Shown here piece after piece: positions 46,246-54,836 of a stretch of 64,000 nucleotides of DNA; position 1 is the stretch's first letter; every line of letters starts with the position of its first letter. Source of the stretch: Stenotrophomonas sp. MYb238 (GTDB taxonomy: Bacteria; Pseudomonadota; Gammaproteobacteria; Xanthomonadales; Xanthomonadaceae); NCBI RefSeq assembly GCF_009496535.1, contig NZ_WIDL01000004.1:164803-228802 (forward strand), in the 5' to 3' direction. A model generated the notes under the pieces. The model did not search any database, was not told where the DNA came from, and was given only the letters and a program-made list of their open reading frames with translations. The position numbers and the translations under genes were made by a program.

Positions 46246-47240
46246 GGCGCGCGCTCCGTCCGCTGCGCGGCGATCCAGTCCAGCGCCAGCCGCGGCCACG
46301 CGGCGGCGGTCAGGCCGGCGATGCCGCGCGTGCCGAAGCCGTGCCCGCCGTGCGCAAACACGTGCAGCTCGGCCGGCACGCCGGCCCGGCGTAGCCCGGC
46401 GTAGAAGCCCAAGCTGTTGCCGACCGGGACCGCGTCGTCGTCGCCGGCGTGCACCAGGAAAGTCGGCGGCGTATCGGCGCGGACCTGGTGCTGCATCGAG
46501 TAGCGCCGCTGCAACGCCGGTTCCGGCCGCGGGCCGAGCAGCCGTTCGCGCGAACCGGGGTGCGCGTCCGCGCCGGCCATGTCGATCACCGGATAGATCA
46601 GCAGCTGGAAGTCGGGACGCGCGCTGACGCGGTCGATGGCATCGGTGGCCGGATACGCGGGCTGGTCGAAGCCGTTGCCCAGGCGCGCGGTCAGGTGCCC
46701 GCCGGCGGAGAAGCCGATCACGCCGATGCGCCGTCGATCCAGTTGCCATTCGCCGGCACGGGCGCGGATCAGGCGCATGGCGCGCTGCGCATCGGCCAGC
46801 GCCGCATCGCGATCCTCGCGGCCTTCGCCCGGCAGGCGGTAGCGCAGCACGAACAGGGTGATGCCGCCTTGGTCGACGAAGGCCGGCACCAAGGCCGAGC
46901 CCTCCTTGTCCAGCACCACGCGCTGGTAGCCACCGCCGGGCGCGACCAGCAGCGCGGTGCCGTTGGGCCGGGCCGGCCGGTACACGACCAGCCAGGGCTC
47001 GCTGACATGGGTGACGTAGCGGTCCGGCAGCGCCGGATCGGCGCTGCGCTCGACGACCTGCGGCGCCTGCGACAGCGGTTTGTCCCCCGGTGCCAATCCG
47101 GTCGGCCACAGCGCGATCCGTTGCGCCGATCCCGGTACCGGTTCACCATCGATGCTGGCGACCGCGGTCCCGGTAGAGAATCCGGAAACTACAAGAAAAG
47201 CCATCAATAACAACGATCTGCGGACACTGTACGGGGACAT
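46242..47240 (-). CDS. Exported alpha/beta hydrolase (acetyl-esterase-like)
   Basis: A 332-residue protein with a signal peptide (LLLMAFLVVSGFSTGTAVA) and an alpha/beta-hydrolase fold: LVAPGGGYQRVVLDKEG as the oxyanion segment, GFSAGGH with the nucleophilic Ser, and the late acid and base in VHAGDDDAVPVGNS and AHGGHGFG. The layout resembles small acetyl or feruloyl esterases such as BD-FAE. It is divergent from the hydratase-TRAP genes across the 47295 operator-like site and couples to the carboxylesterase downstream. Its upstream frame stays open for a long way but only as an antisense shadow. Confidence 0.85.
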   Translation of the reverse strand: MSPYSVRRSLLLMAFLVVSGFSTGTAVASIDGEPVPGSAQRIALWPTGLAPGDKPLSQAPQVVERSADPALPDRYVTHVSEPWLVVYRPARPNGTALLVAPGGGYQRVVLDKEGSALVPAFVDQGGITLFVLRYRLPGEGREDRDAALADAQRAMRLIRARAGEWQLDRRRIGVIGFSAGGHLTARLGNGFDQPAYPATDAIDRVSARPDFQLLIYPVIDMAGADAHPGSRERLLGPRPEPALQRRYSMQHQVRADTPPTFLVHAGDDDAVPVGNSLGFYAGLRRAGVPAELHVFAHGGHGFGTRGIAGLTAAAWPRLALDWIAAQRTERAP

Positions 47241-47294
47241 GGGAAATCTCGCGATGCGGGGCCGGTGGGGCCGTGATGCGTTGCGTATTGCCAT

Positions 47295-47312
47295 ATGACA
47301 CCGGTTTACCAT
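47295..47312. promoter_or_regulatory. LacI-type operator-like site between the esterases and the hydratase-TRAP operon
   Basis: ATGACACCGGTTTACCAT shares ATGACACCGGTTT with the site ahead of kduD (52363) and ATGACACCG with the two sites upstream of kdgK. It sits midway between the divergent starts at 47240 and 47370. Confidence 0.6.
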
Positions 47313-47369
47313 ATACAGCACCCACAGCACTGTCGATGGGCGGTGCAGCAACGCCACCAGGAGAGCCAC

Positions 47370-48194
47370 TTGAGCAACGATCAAGGCCGACAGGACCCGT
47401 CCGCCGCGCTGGACGACATCGCCCGCCAGTTCGTGGAGGCGCGTCGCGCGGGACGTTCGCTCGCCGATTTCCCCGGCGCGATCCCGGTCGATCTGGTCAC
47501 CGCGTACCAGGTGCAGGACCTGGCCATCGGCCGCTGGGACGACGCCGTGGTCGGCTGGAAGGTCGGCTACATCGCCGCCGAGCGCCGCGATGGGTCCGGG
47601 GACGAGCGCCTGCTGGGTCCGGTGTTCTCGCGCCAGCGCTGGAATGCTACCGGTGGCATCGTGGACATCCCCGTGTTTTCCGGCGCCGGCGGTTTCGCCG
47701 CGGTCGAGGCCGAGTACGTGCTGCAGCTCGACGCCGACGCCCCCGCCGACAAGCTCGACTGGACGCCGGACGAAACTGCCGCCCTGCCCGCACGCATGTT
47801 CACCGGCGTGGAGGTGGCCAGCAGCCCGCTGGCGACGATCAACGTGCTGGGGCCGCGGGTGGTCGTCTCGGACTTCGGCAACAACAATGGCCTGGTGCTG
47901 GGCACCGAAATCGCCGATTGGACGCGGCTGGACGAAGCGCGGCTGCTGGCGCGCACTGAGATCGACGGCAACGTGGTCGGCATCGGCGGCGCCAACAACC
48001 TGCCCGGCGGCCTGCGTGCCGCCTATGCTTTCGCACTGGCGCGTTCGGCGCGCCGTGGCCGCCCACTGCGCCGGGGCGATCTGATCGCCACCGGCAACGC
48101 CACCGGCATCCACGACATCGCGGTCGGCCAGCAGGCCGTGATCCGCTTCGAGGGTTACGGCGAGATTTCCTGCAGGGCCGTGGCCGCCGGCTGA
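47370..48194 (+). CDS. 2-keto-4-pentenoate hydratase-like protein (MhpD/FAH superfamily)
   Basis: A 274-residue protein with FAH-superfamily motifs VVGWKVGYIAAERRDG, VEAEYVLQLDADAP, GVEVASSPLATI, DFGNNNGLVLG and GDLIATGNATGIHD. MhpD-type enzymes hydrate or decarboxylate 2-oxo-pent-4-enoates. AGGAGAG at 47359-47365 fits a TTG start at 47370; no better ATG exists. It is first in a row with the TRAP genes. Its step in uronate catabolism is unclear; it may process a related unsaturated keto acid. Confidence 0.8.
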   Translation: MSNDQGRQDPSAALDDIARQFVEARRAGRSLADFPGAIPVDLVTAYQVQDLAIGRWDDAVVGWKVGYIAAERRDGSGDERLLGPVFSRQRWNATGGIVDIPVFSGAGGFAAVEAEYVLQLDADAPADKLDWTPDETAALPARMFTGVEVASSPLATINVLGPRVVVSDFGNNNGLVLGTEIADWTRLDEARLLARTEIDGNVVGIGGANNLPGGLRAAYAFALARSARRGRPLRRGDLIATGNATGIHDIAVGQQAVIRFEGYGEISCRAVAAG

Positions 48195-48230
48195 CCGGCG
48201 CGCACGGCGGGTATGCGTGGAGGGGGTTCG

Positions 48231-49235
48231 ATGATCAATCGCAGAGGTTTCCTTGCCACCGGCCTGGGCGCGCTTGCCGCGCCGGCGCTGGTGGCCTGTT
48301 CGGGCAGCGGCCGCCAGGCCGGCGGCGACGGGCGCGTGCTCACCGCCACCGACGTGCACGTGGCGGACTACCCCACGGTCACCGCGGTCAAGTGGATCGG
48401 GCAGGAGCTCGAGCGCGCGACCGGCGGCCGGCTGCGGCTGGCGCAGTACCACTCCGGCCAGCTCGGCCGCGAGTCGGAGGCGATCGACATGGCGCGCTTC
48501 GGCGCCATCGACATCACCCGCGTCTATTCCGGCGCGCTCAACAATGCCTTCCCGCTGACCCAGGCGCTGTGCCTGCCCTACGTGTTCGACTCGGTCGCGC
48601 ACATGCGCCGCGCGCTGGACGGCGGCATCGCCGACGCGGTGCTGGCCGGCTTCGAGAACCGCGGACTGGTCGGCCTGGCGATCTACGACTCGGGCGCGCG
48701 CTGCTTCTACAACACCAAGCACCCGATCGTGGAACCGCGCGACCTGCACGGCCTGAAGCTGCGCGTGGCCAGCTCGGACATCTTCCTGCAGCTGATGCGC
48801 CTGTTCGGCGCCAACCCGACGCCGATGTCGCTGGGCGACACGTTCTCCGGCATGGAGACGCACATGATCGACGGCGCCGAGAACAACATGCGCAGCTTCC
48901 ATTCCAGCCGCCACTTCGAGGCCGCGCACTACTGGTCGGAAAGCCAGCATTCGTACGCGCCGGACGTGCTGCTGATGTCGCGGCGCAGCTTCGACGCGAT
49001 CTCGCCCGGCGACCGCCGCCTGCTGCTGGACCTGGCGCGGCAGTCGGTGCAGGTGATGCGCACCGAGTGGGACGCCTCCGAGGACAAGGCCCGCCAGGCG
49101 GTGCTGACGCATGGCGTGAAGGCCAACGCGGTGGACATCGCCGCGTTCCGCGGTGCCGCCGCGCCGCTGCTGCGCGACTACCTGCGCCAGCCGGACATCG
49201 CCGCCCTGCACCGCCGCATCCGCGATTTCGCCTGA
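48231..49235 (+). CDS. dctP: TRAP transporter substrate-binding protein (DctP family)
   Basis: A 334-residue periplasmic binding protein with an N-terminal MINRRGFLATGLGALAAPAL signal ending at a possible lipobox (LVACSGSG). DctP features are HSGQLGRESEAIDMARFGAI and the carboxylate-binding Arg region GLKLRVASSDIFLQ, then NPTPMSLGDTFSGMETHMID. The ATG at 48231 follows GGAGGGGG, preferred over 48213. It delivers an organic acid to the DctQM permease; here a uronate or unsaturated uronate is likely. Confidence 0.92.
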   Translation: MINRRGFLATGLGALAAPALVACSGSGRQAGGDGRVLTATDVHVADYPTVTAVKWIGQELERATGGRLRLAQYHSGQLGRESEAIDMARFGAIDITRVYSGALNNAFPLTQALCLPYVFDSVAHMRRALDGGIADAVLAGFENRGLVGLAIYDSGARCFYNTKHPIVEPRDLHGLKLRVASSDIFLQLMRLFGANPTPMSLGDTFSGMETHMIDGAENNMRSFHSSRHFEAAHYWSESQHSYAPDVLLMSRRSFDAISPGDRRLLLDLARQSVQVMRTEWDASEDKARQAVLTHGVKANAVDIAAFRGAAAPLLRDYLRQPDIAALHRRIRDFA

Positions 49236-49247
49236 GGAACGCCGCGC

Positions 49248-49766
49248 ATGTCCGAAGCCACCGCAACCCCCACACTGGCCGGCGCGCAACGCGCGCTGGA
49301 AATGCTGGCCAACCTCGTCATCCACGTCGCCGTCGTCGCCCTGCTCGGGCTGGTGGTGGTGCAGGGCTGGCAGGTGTTCGCCCGCTACGTCATCAACGAT
49401 TCGCCGAGCTGGACCGAGCCGGTCACGCTGCTGCTGCTGAGCACGGCGATGAGCATGGGTGCGGCCGCCGGCGTGCATACCAACCGCCATTTCGGCTTCT
49501 TCCTGCTGGCCGACCACCTCAACCCGCAGGTCAAGCGCGTGGTCGATGCGCTGGTGCCGCTGGTGGTCGCCAGCATCGGCGCGGTGATCGCCTGGTGGGG
49601 CTGGCTGCTGTGGCTGGATGGCCTGCACATCAAGGCCGCCGGCGCGGAACTGCCGCAGAGCGTGAACTACCTGCCGCTGAGCATCGGCGGCGCGTTGATG
49701 GTGGTGTTCGCGTTGAACCGGGCGGTGCAGGCGCTGCGCCCGGCCGCCGCCGAAGGAGATCGCTGA
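49248..49766 (+). CDS. dctQ: TRAP transporter small permease (DctQ family)
   Basis: A 172-residue protein with four predicted membrane helices, starting MSEATATPTLAGAQRALEML. YVINDSPSWTEPVTLLLLST is the usual DctQ conserved turn after helix two. It is 12 nt after dctP and 3 nt before dctM. Confidence 0.92.
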   Translation: MSEATATPTLAGAQRALEMLANLVIHVAVVALLGLVVVQGWQVFARYVINDSPSWTEPVTLLLLSTAMSMGAAAGVHTNRHFGFFLLADHLNPQVKRVVDALVPLVVASIGAVIAWWGWLLWLDGLHIKAAGAELPQSVNYLPLSIGGALMVVFALNRAVQALRPAAAEGDR

Positions 49767-49769
49767 ATC

Positions 49770-51053
49770 ATGGGCATCGCAATCCTGTTCCTCGTGTTCG
49801 GCGCGCTGCTGCTGATTGGCGTGCCGGTGGCCTATGCCCTGGCCGCCGCGGCGCTGGCCACCCTGCTCTATCTGGACCTGCCGGCGGTGGTACTGGTGCA
49901 GCAGATCTCCGCCGGCACCGGCTCGGCGTCGCTGATCGCCATTCCGCTGTTCATCTTCGCCGGCGAGATCATGATGCGCGGCGGCATCTCCGAACGCCTG
50001 ATCGCGCTGGCGGCATCGCTGGTCGGGCGCCTGCGCGGCGGCCTGGGCCAGGTGTCGATCCTGTCCTCGCTGTTCTTCGGCGGCGTGTCCGGCTCGGCCA
50101 TCGCCGATGTCTCGGCGGTCGGTGGCACGATGATCCCGCAGATGGTCAAGCGCGGCTACGACCGCGATTTCGCGGTCAACGTCAGCATCACCGCGGCGCT
50201 GGTGGCGCTGCTGGTGCCGCCGTCGCACAACCTGATCCTGTTCTCGGCCGCGGCCGGCGGCGGCCTGTCCATCGCCGACCTGTTCGCCGCCGGCATCGTG
50301 CCGGCGCTGCTGATGACCGTGGTGCTGATGGTCACCGGCTACGCCGTGGCGCGCCGGCGCGGCTATGGCGTGGAAGCCTTCCCGGGCATCCGCGCGGTGC
50401 TGTTGCGGCTGGTCGCCGCCCTGCCCGGCCTGGGCCTGGTGGCGCTGATCTTCGTCGGCATCCGCGCCGGCATCTTCACCGCGGTCGAGTCGGCGGCCAT
50501 CGCCGTGGTCTACGCGCTGCTGGTCACCACCGTGCTGTACCGCCAGCTCGGCTGGAAGGCGTTCATGGCCACGGTGGTGCACGCCGCGCGCAGCACCGGC
50601 GTGATCCTGTTCGTGATCGCCACCGCGGCGGTGTTCGGCTGGCTGCTGGCCTACCTGCAGGTGCCGTCGGCGGCGGTGGCGTTCCTGCAGTCGTTCGCGC
50701 ACAGCAAGTTCATGGTGCTGCTGATGATCGTGGTGATGCTGCTGCTGCTGGGCACCTTCATGGACCTGGCGCCGATGATCCTGATCTGCACGCCGATCTT
50801 CCTGCCGGTGGCCAGGGCCTACGGCATCGACCCGATCCACTTCGGCCTGGTGCTGGTGCTGACCGGCGGCCTGGGCCTGGTGACGCCGCCGGTGGGCTCG
50901 GTGCTGTTCATCGGCACCGCCATCGGCAAGATCACCGTGGGCCAGAGCATGCGGACGATCTGGCCATTCTGGCTGGCCGGGCTGGGCGTGCTGCTGGTGG
51001 TGGCGTTCTTCCCGCAGCTGTCGCTATGGCTGCCGGCGCTACTGCGCGGCTGA
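49770..51053 (+). CDS. dctM: TRAP transporter large permease (DctM family)
   Basis: A 427-residue, highly hydrophobic Na+-coupled permease with DctM motifs IPLFIFAGEIMMRGGISERL, FFGGVSGSAIADVSAVGG and PVGSVLFIGTAIGKI. With DctP and DctQ it makes a complete TRAP importer. The kduD-isomerase genes and the LacI regulator follow. Confidence 0.94.
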   Translation: MGIAILFLVFGALLLIGVPVAYALAAAALATLLYLDLPAVVLVQQISAGTGSASLIAIPLFIFAGEIMMRGGISERLIALAASLVGRLRGGLGQVSILSSLFFGGVSGSAIADVSAVGGTMIPQMVKRGYDRDFAVNVSITAALVALLVPPSHNLILFSAAAGGGLSIADLFAAGIVPALLMTVVLMVTGYAVARRRGYGVEAFPGIRAVLLRLVAALPGLGLVALIFVGIRAGIFTAVESAAIAVVYALLVTTVLYRQLGWKAFMATVVHAARSTGVILFVIATAAVFGWLLAYLQVPSAAVAFLQSFAHSKFMVLLMIVVMLLLLGTFMDLAPMILICTPIFLPVARAYGIDPIHFGLVLVLTGGLGLVTPPVGSVLFIGTAIGKITVGQSMRTIWPFWLAGLGVLLVVAFFPQLSLWLPALLRG

Positions 51054-51255
51054 GCGCCGTCACGGGCGTGACCGGGCCGATGTTTCCGGCCCGGAGCGGC
51101 GTCTCGGGCTAACATCACCGCCTGGCGCGGGTTTCCGTCCCTGCCGCCGGCGCACGCCGCCGGCACCGGCGGGACGCCGCCGCGCCGCCCACATCGCCGT
51201 GCCTCGCCGGGCGCGGCTTCGCCAGAACCCGTTCCGCTGGATGGTTTGCAAGGAC

Positions 51256-52314
51256 ATGTCATTGCGCAAGAAGGCCGATTCCGACGCCACGACCCGGCCC
51301 CAGGGCCGGGCCGCGACCATCAACGACATTGCGCGCCTGTCCGGCGTCTCCAAGAAGACGGTGTCGCGGATCATCAACAACTCGCCGCTGGTGCGCAAAG
51401 ACACCCGCGAGAAGGTCGAGGCGCTGATGCGCGAGGTCGGCTACGCGCCCGATCCGCTGGCGCGCGGGCTGGCGTTCCGGCGCTCGTTCCTGATCGGCAT
51501 GGTGTACGACAACCCCACCGCGCAGTACGTGGTGGACATGCAGTACGGCGCGCTCGACGCGCTGCGCGGCTCCAGCTTCGAGCTGGTGGTGCACCCCTGC
51601 GACACGCGCAGCCCCGGCTACATCGAGGGCGTGAAGCGCTTCGTGCAGCAGCAGAAGCTGCACGGCGTGATCCTGGTGCCGCGCGCCTCCGAGGACCAGG
51701 CGCTGGCCGACATGCTCGAAGAGATCGGCTGCCGCTACACCCGCATCGCCTCGCTGGCGCTGGACGACACCTCGCAGATGGTGATCACCCACGACCGCGA
51801 CGGCGCCGCCGAGGCCGCCGACTACCTGCTCTCGCTCGGCCACCGCGACATCGCCCTGATCACCGGCCCGTCGGCCTACCGTTCGGCGCACGAGCGCACC
51901 GCCGGCTTCATCGACGCGCTGGAGCGGCGCGGCATCGAACTGCCGCCGGCGCGCATCATCGAGGCCGGCTACACCTTCGAATCGGGCGTGGCCGCGGCCG
52001 AGAAGCTGCTGCTCGGCAAGCAGCGCCCGACCGCGATCTTCACCGGCAACGACGAGATGGCCGCTGGCGTCTACAAGGTCGCCATGCGCGCCGGCATCAA
52101 CATCCCGCGCGAGCTGTCGGTGGTCGGCTACGACGACAGTCCGCTGGCTTCGCGGCTGTGGCCGTCGCTGACCTCGGTGCGGCGCAATACCCGCGACACC
52201 GGACGCACCGCCGCGGCGATGCTGATCCAGCCCGAGGGCCAGGCCGCACTGCAGATCGCCAGCGTGCGCCCGCACCTGATCGTGCGCGATTCCTGCCAGC
52301 CGCCCCTGGATTGA
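51256..52314 (+). CDS. LacI-family transcriptional regulator
   Basis: A 352-residue regulator: N-terminal helix-turn-helix and hinge (TINDIARLSGVSKKTVSRII, LMREVGYAPDPLARGLAFRR), then a periplasmic-binding-like effector domain (FTGNDEMAAGVYKVAMRAGI, VVGYDDSPLASRLWPSLTSV). It lies between the TRAP transporter and kduD, so it is the best candidate for binding the ATGACACCG sites here, comparable in role to KdgR-type LacI regulators. ATG at 51241 is an alternative start. Confidence 0.92.
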   Translation: MSLRKKADSDATTRPQGRAATINDIARLSGVSKKTVSRIINNSPLVRKDTREKVEALMREVGYAPDPLARGLAFRRSFLIGMVYDNPTAQYVVDMQYGALDALRGSSFELVVHPCDTRSPGYIEGVKRFVQQQKLHGVILVPRASEDQALADMLEEIGCRYTRIASLALDDTSQMVITHDRDGAAEAADYLLSLGHRDIALITGPSAYRSAHERTAGFIDALERRGIELPPARIIEAGYTFESGVAAAEKLLLGKQRPTAIFTGNDEMAAGVYKVAMRAGINIPRELSVVGYDDSPLASRLWPSLTSVRRNTRDTGRTAAAMLIQPEGQAALQIASVRPHLIVRDSCQPPLD

Positions 52315-52361
52315 CCCCAAGTCGTTATTCCGGAAAGGGAAGAGAGCATCCCGCGCTGCAA

Positions 52362-52380
52362 AATGACACCGGTTTCCTAA
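52362..52380 (+). promoter_or_regulatory. LacI-type operator-like site upstream of kduD
   Basis: AATGACACCGGTTTCCTAA lies 137 nt before kduD and matches the 47295 site over ATGACACCGGTTT. Confidence 0.6.
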
Positions 52381-52516
52381 TTGGCTATGATGGCTCCGCA
52401 GCGCATCGGCGGGTCCACCCATGACGAGGCCCGCACCACGGCCGGCCGCATCGCCCCGACGGGCAAGGCTCGGCGCCGCAACCACCCCGTATCACCGCAT
52501 CAGGGAGAGGAACACC

Positions 52517-53272
52517 ATGACCAATCCGTTCAGCCTCGAAGGCAAGGTCGCGCTGGTAACCGGTGCCAATACCGGCCTGGGCCAGGGCATCGCGCTGGCG
52601 CTGGCCGCCGCCGGCGCCGACATCGCCGGCGCCGGCATCGTCCCGGCCGAGGAAACCGCCGCGAAGGTGCGCGCGCTGGGCCGCCGCTTCCTCAACATCG
52701 AGGCCAACCTGATCAGCATCGAGCCGGTCGAACGGGTGGTGCGCGAGACCGTCGAGGGCCTCGGCGGGCTGGACATCCTGGTCAACAACGCCGGCCTGAT
52801 CCGCCGCGCCGACGCGGTGGAGTTCAGCGAGAAGGACTGGGACGACGTGATGAACGTCAACATCAAGTCCGCCTTCTTCATGTGCCAGGCCGCCGGCAAG
52901 CACTTCATCGCCCAGGGCCGCGGCAAGATCATCAACATCGCCTCGATGCTGTCCTTCCAGGGCGGCATCCGCGTGCCGTCCTACACCGCTTCCAAGAGCG
53001 GCATCGCCGGCATCACCCGGCTGCTGGCCAACGAGTGGGCGCAGCAGGGCGTGACCGTCAACGCCATCGCCCCGGGCTACATGGCCACCGACAACACCGC
53101 GCAGCTGCGCGCCGACGAGGACCGCAGCAAGGCGATCCTGGACCGCATCCCGGCCGGGCGCTGGGGCAGGCCGGAAGACCTGGGCGGCACCGCCGTGTTC
53201 CTGGCCTCCAGCGCCTCGGACTACGTCAACGGCGCGGTCATCCCGGTCGACGGCGGCTGGCTGGCGCGCTGA
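52517..53272 (+). CDS. kduD: 2-dehydro-3-deoxy-D-gluconate 5-dehydrogenase KduD
   Basis: A 251-residue short-chain dehydrogenase: NAD-binding TGANTGLGQGIALALA, catalytic Tyr156 and Lys160 (YTASKSGIAG), and KduD-type sequence MTNPFSLEGKVALVTG. It reduces 3-deoxy-D-glycero-2,5-hexodiulosonate to 2-keto-3-deoxygluconate, feeding KdgK and Eda. AGGGAGAGG precedes the ATG. The isomerase gene follows after 31 nt. Confidence 0.92.
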   Translation: MTNPFSLEGKVALVTGANTGLGQGIALALAAAGADIAGAGIVPAEETAAKVRALGRRFLNIEANLISIEPVERVVRETVEGLGGLDILVNNAGLIRRADAVEFSEKDWDDVMNVNIKSAFFMCQAAGKHFIAQGRGKIINIASMLSFQGGIRVPSYTASKSGIAGITRLLANEWAQQGVTVNAIAPGYMATDNTAQLRADEDRSKAILDRIPAGRWGRPEDLGGTAVFLASSASDYVNGAVIPVDGGWLAR

Positions 53273-53303
53273 TCCCTTCCCCCATCGAACAGAGAGTCAC
53301 GCA

Positions 53304-53942
53304 ATGAAGATCGCCCTGATGCAGGAATTCAGCCAGGCCGCCAAGAACCCGGTGGTGCTGGAACAACTCGACACCGTCGCCGCCGCGCAGGGCCACGAGG
53401 TGTTCAACGTCGGCATGGACGGCGACAACGACCACCGCCTGACCTACATCCACCTGGGCATCTGCGCCGCGCTGTTGCTCAACTCGAAGGCGGTGGACTT
53501 CGTCGTCGCCGGCTGCGGCACCGGGCAGGGTGCGATGATGTCGCTCAACGCCTGGCCGGGCGTGTACTGCGGCTACTGCATCGAGCCGACCGACGCCTTC
53601 CTGTTCGCCCAGGTCAACAACGGCAACGCGCTGGCGCTGCCGTTCGCCAAGGGCTACGGCTGGGGCGCGGAGATCAACATCCGCTACATCTTCGAGAAGG
53701 CCTTCGGCGGCGAGCGCGGCCAGGGCTACCCGGCCGAGCGCCGCGAGTCGCAAATGACCAACGCCGGCATCCTGGCGCAGGTGAAGCAGGGCGCCTCGAA
53801 GGATTTCATCGCCGGCCTGAAGTCGATCGACCCCGAACTGGTGAAGCAGGCCGTCGGCGGCGCGCGCTTCCAGAAGGCGTTCTTCGACAACGCGCAGGAC
53901 GCGGACATCGTGGCCTACGTGAAGGGCGTGCTCGGCCAGTAA
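53304..53942 (+). CDS. RpiB/LacA/LacB-family isomerase, probable DhuI (unsaturated uronate isomerase)
   Basis: A 212-residue protein of the RpiB/LacAB family with the catalytic-Cys segment FVVAGCGTGQGAMM and GYCIEPTDAFLFAQVNNGN. At 212 residues it is longer than RpiB (~150) but about the size of streptococcal DhuI, a member of this family that isomerises 4-deoxy-L-threo-5-hexosulose-uronate, replacing KduI. Its position directly after kduD supports that role. The assignment is strong inference from context; ribose-5-phosphate isomerase is the main alternative. Confidence 0.82.
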   Translation: MKIALMQEFSQAAKNPVVLEQLDTVAAAQGHEVFNVGMDGDNDHRLTYIHLGICAALLLNSKAVDFVVAGCGTGQGAMMSLNAWPGVYCGYCIEPTDAFLFAQVNNGNALALPFAKGYGWGAEINIRYIFEKAFGGERGQGYPAERRESQMTNAGILAQVKQGASKDFIAGLKSIDPELVKQAVGGARFQKAFFDNAQDADIVAYVKGVLGQ

Positions 53943-53966
53943 GGGGGGCAGGGCACCGAGGCGATG

Positions 53967-53999
53967 GACGAGGGCGCCCGCGGGCGCCTTCGTCGTTTC
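53967..53999 (+). terminator. Hairpin terminator after the kduD-isomerase operon
   Basis: GACGAGGGCGCCC-GC-GGGCGCCTTCGTC followed by GTTTCC, ~25 nt past the isomerase stop. Confidence 0.55.
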
Positions 54000-54077
54000 C
54001 GGGCCACGCCGCCGCCGATGCCCCGGCCGCACCCGGCTGGTAGCATGTCCACCCCCGAAATCCAGGCGCCGTCACCC

Positions 54078-54677
54078 ATGGCCGACTCCAAGAACCCGTC
54101 CGTCACCCAGGCCCAGGCCGAGGAGGCCGTGCGCACGCTGCTGCGCTGGGCCGGCGAGGATCCCGCCCGCGAGGGCCTGCTCGACACCCCGCGGCGGGTG
54201 GCCGAGGCCTACGGCGACTGGTTCAAGGGCTACCAGGAGGACCCGCGCGACTACCTGGCGCGCACCTTCGAGGAAGTGGCCGGCTACGACGAGATGATCG
54301 TGCTACGCGACATCGAGTACGAAAGCCACTGCGAGCACCACATGGCGCCGATCATCGGCCGCGTGCACGTGGGCTACGTGCCCAGCGGCCGCGTGGTGGG
54401 CATCTCCAAGCTGGCGCGGGTGGTCGAGGCCTATGCGCGCCGCTTCCAGGTGCAGGAGAAGATGACCGCGCAGATCGCCGACGTCATCCAGGACGTGCTG
54501 CAGCCGCTGGGCGTGGGCGTGGTGGTGGAAGGCTCGCACGAGTGCATGACCACCCGCGGCATCCACAAGCGCGGCGTCAGCATGGTCACCTCGCGCATGC
54601 GCGGCAGCTTCCACGACGACGCCCGCACCCGCGCCGAGTTCCTGCGCTTCATCGAAGTGGGCCAGGCGCGGCGCTGA
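54078..54677 (+). CDS. folE: GTP cyclohydrolase I
   Basis: A 199-residue enzyme with zinc ligands in [13 protein letters not shown] and a late Cys in [15 protein letters not shown], and the conserved [20 protein letters not shown]. It opens GTP to 7,8-dihydroneopterin triphosphate in folate synthesis. ATG at 54078 gives the length usual in xanthomonads; ATG at 54045 would add 11 residues. Confidence 0.96.
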   Translation: MADSKNPSVTQAQAEEAVRTLLRWAGEDPAREGLLDTPRRVAEAYGDWFKGYQEDPRDYLARTFEEVAGYDEMIVLRDIEYESHCEHHMAPIIGRVHVGYVPSGRVVGISKLARVVEAYARRFQVQEKMTAQIADVIQDVLQPLGVGVVVEGSHECMTTRGIHKRGVSMVTSRMRGSFHDDARTRAEFLRFIEVGQARR

Positions 54678-54690
54678 GCTGCCGGTATTC

Positions 54691-54830
54691 CTTCTCCCTC
54701 CGGGAGAAGGTGCACCGAAGGGGCGGATGAGGGTACGGGCGAAGCTTGGTCCCATCAGATACCGCGAGGTTTTGCCCGTGCCCTCACCCCAACCCCTCTC
54801 CCGCTGGGAGAGCGGCTTTACCTCTGAGAG
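54691..54830. repeat. Dispersed intergenic repeat, copy 2
   Basis: CTTCTCCCTCCGGGAGAAGG and the following GGGGCGGATGAGGGTACGGG match copy 1 at 43771 over ~55 bp; beyond that it adds CCCTCACCCCAACCCCTCTC and a CTCTCCCGCTGGGAGAG hairpin. Confidence 0.75.
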
Positions 54831-54836
54831 AACCCC

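Noticed and set aside
47241-50840. Long open frame upstream of the alpha/beta hydrolase
   Set aside because: It is antisense to the hydratase and TRAP genes and His/Gln/Arg-rich, a typical shadow of GC-rich genes; a signal peptide starts at 47240.
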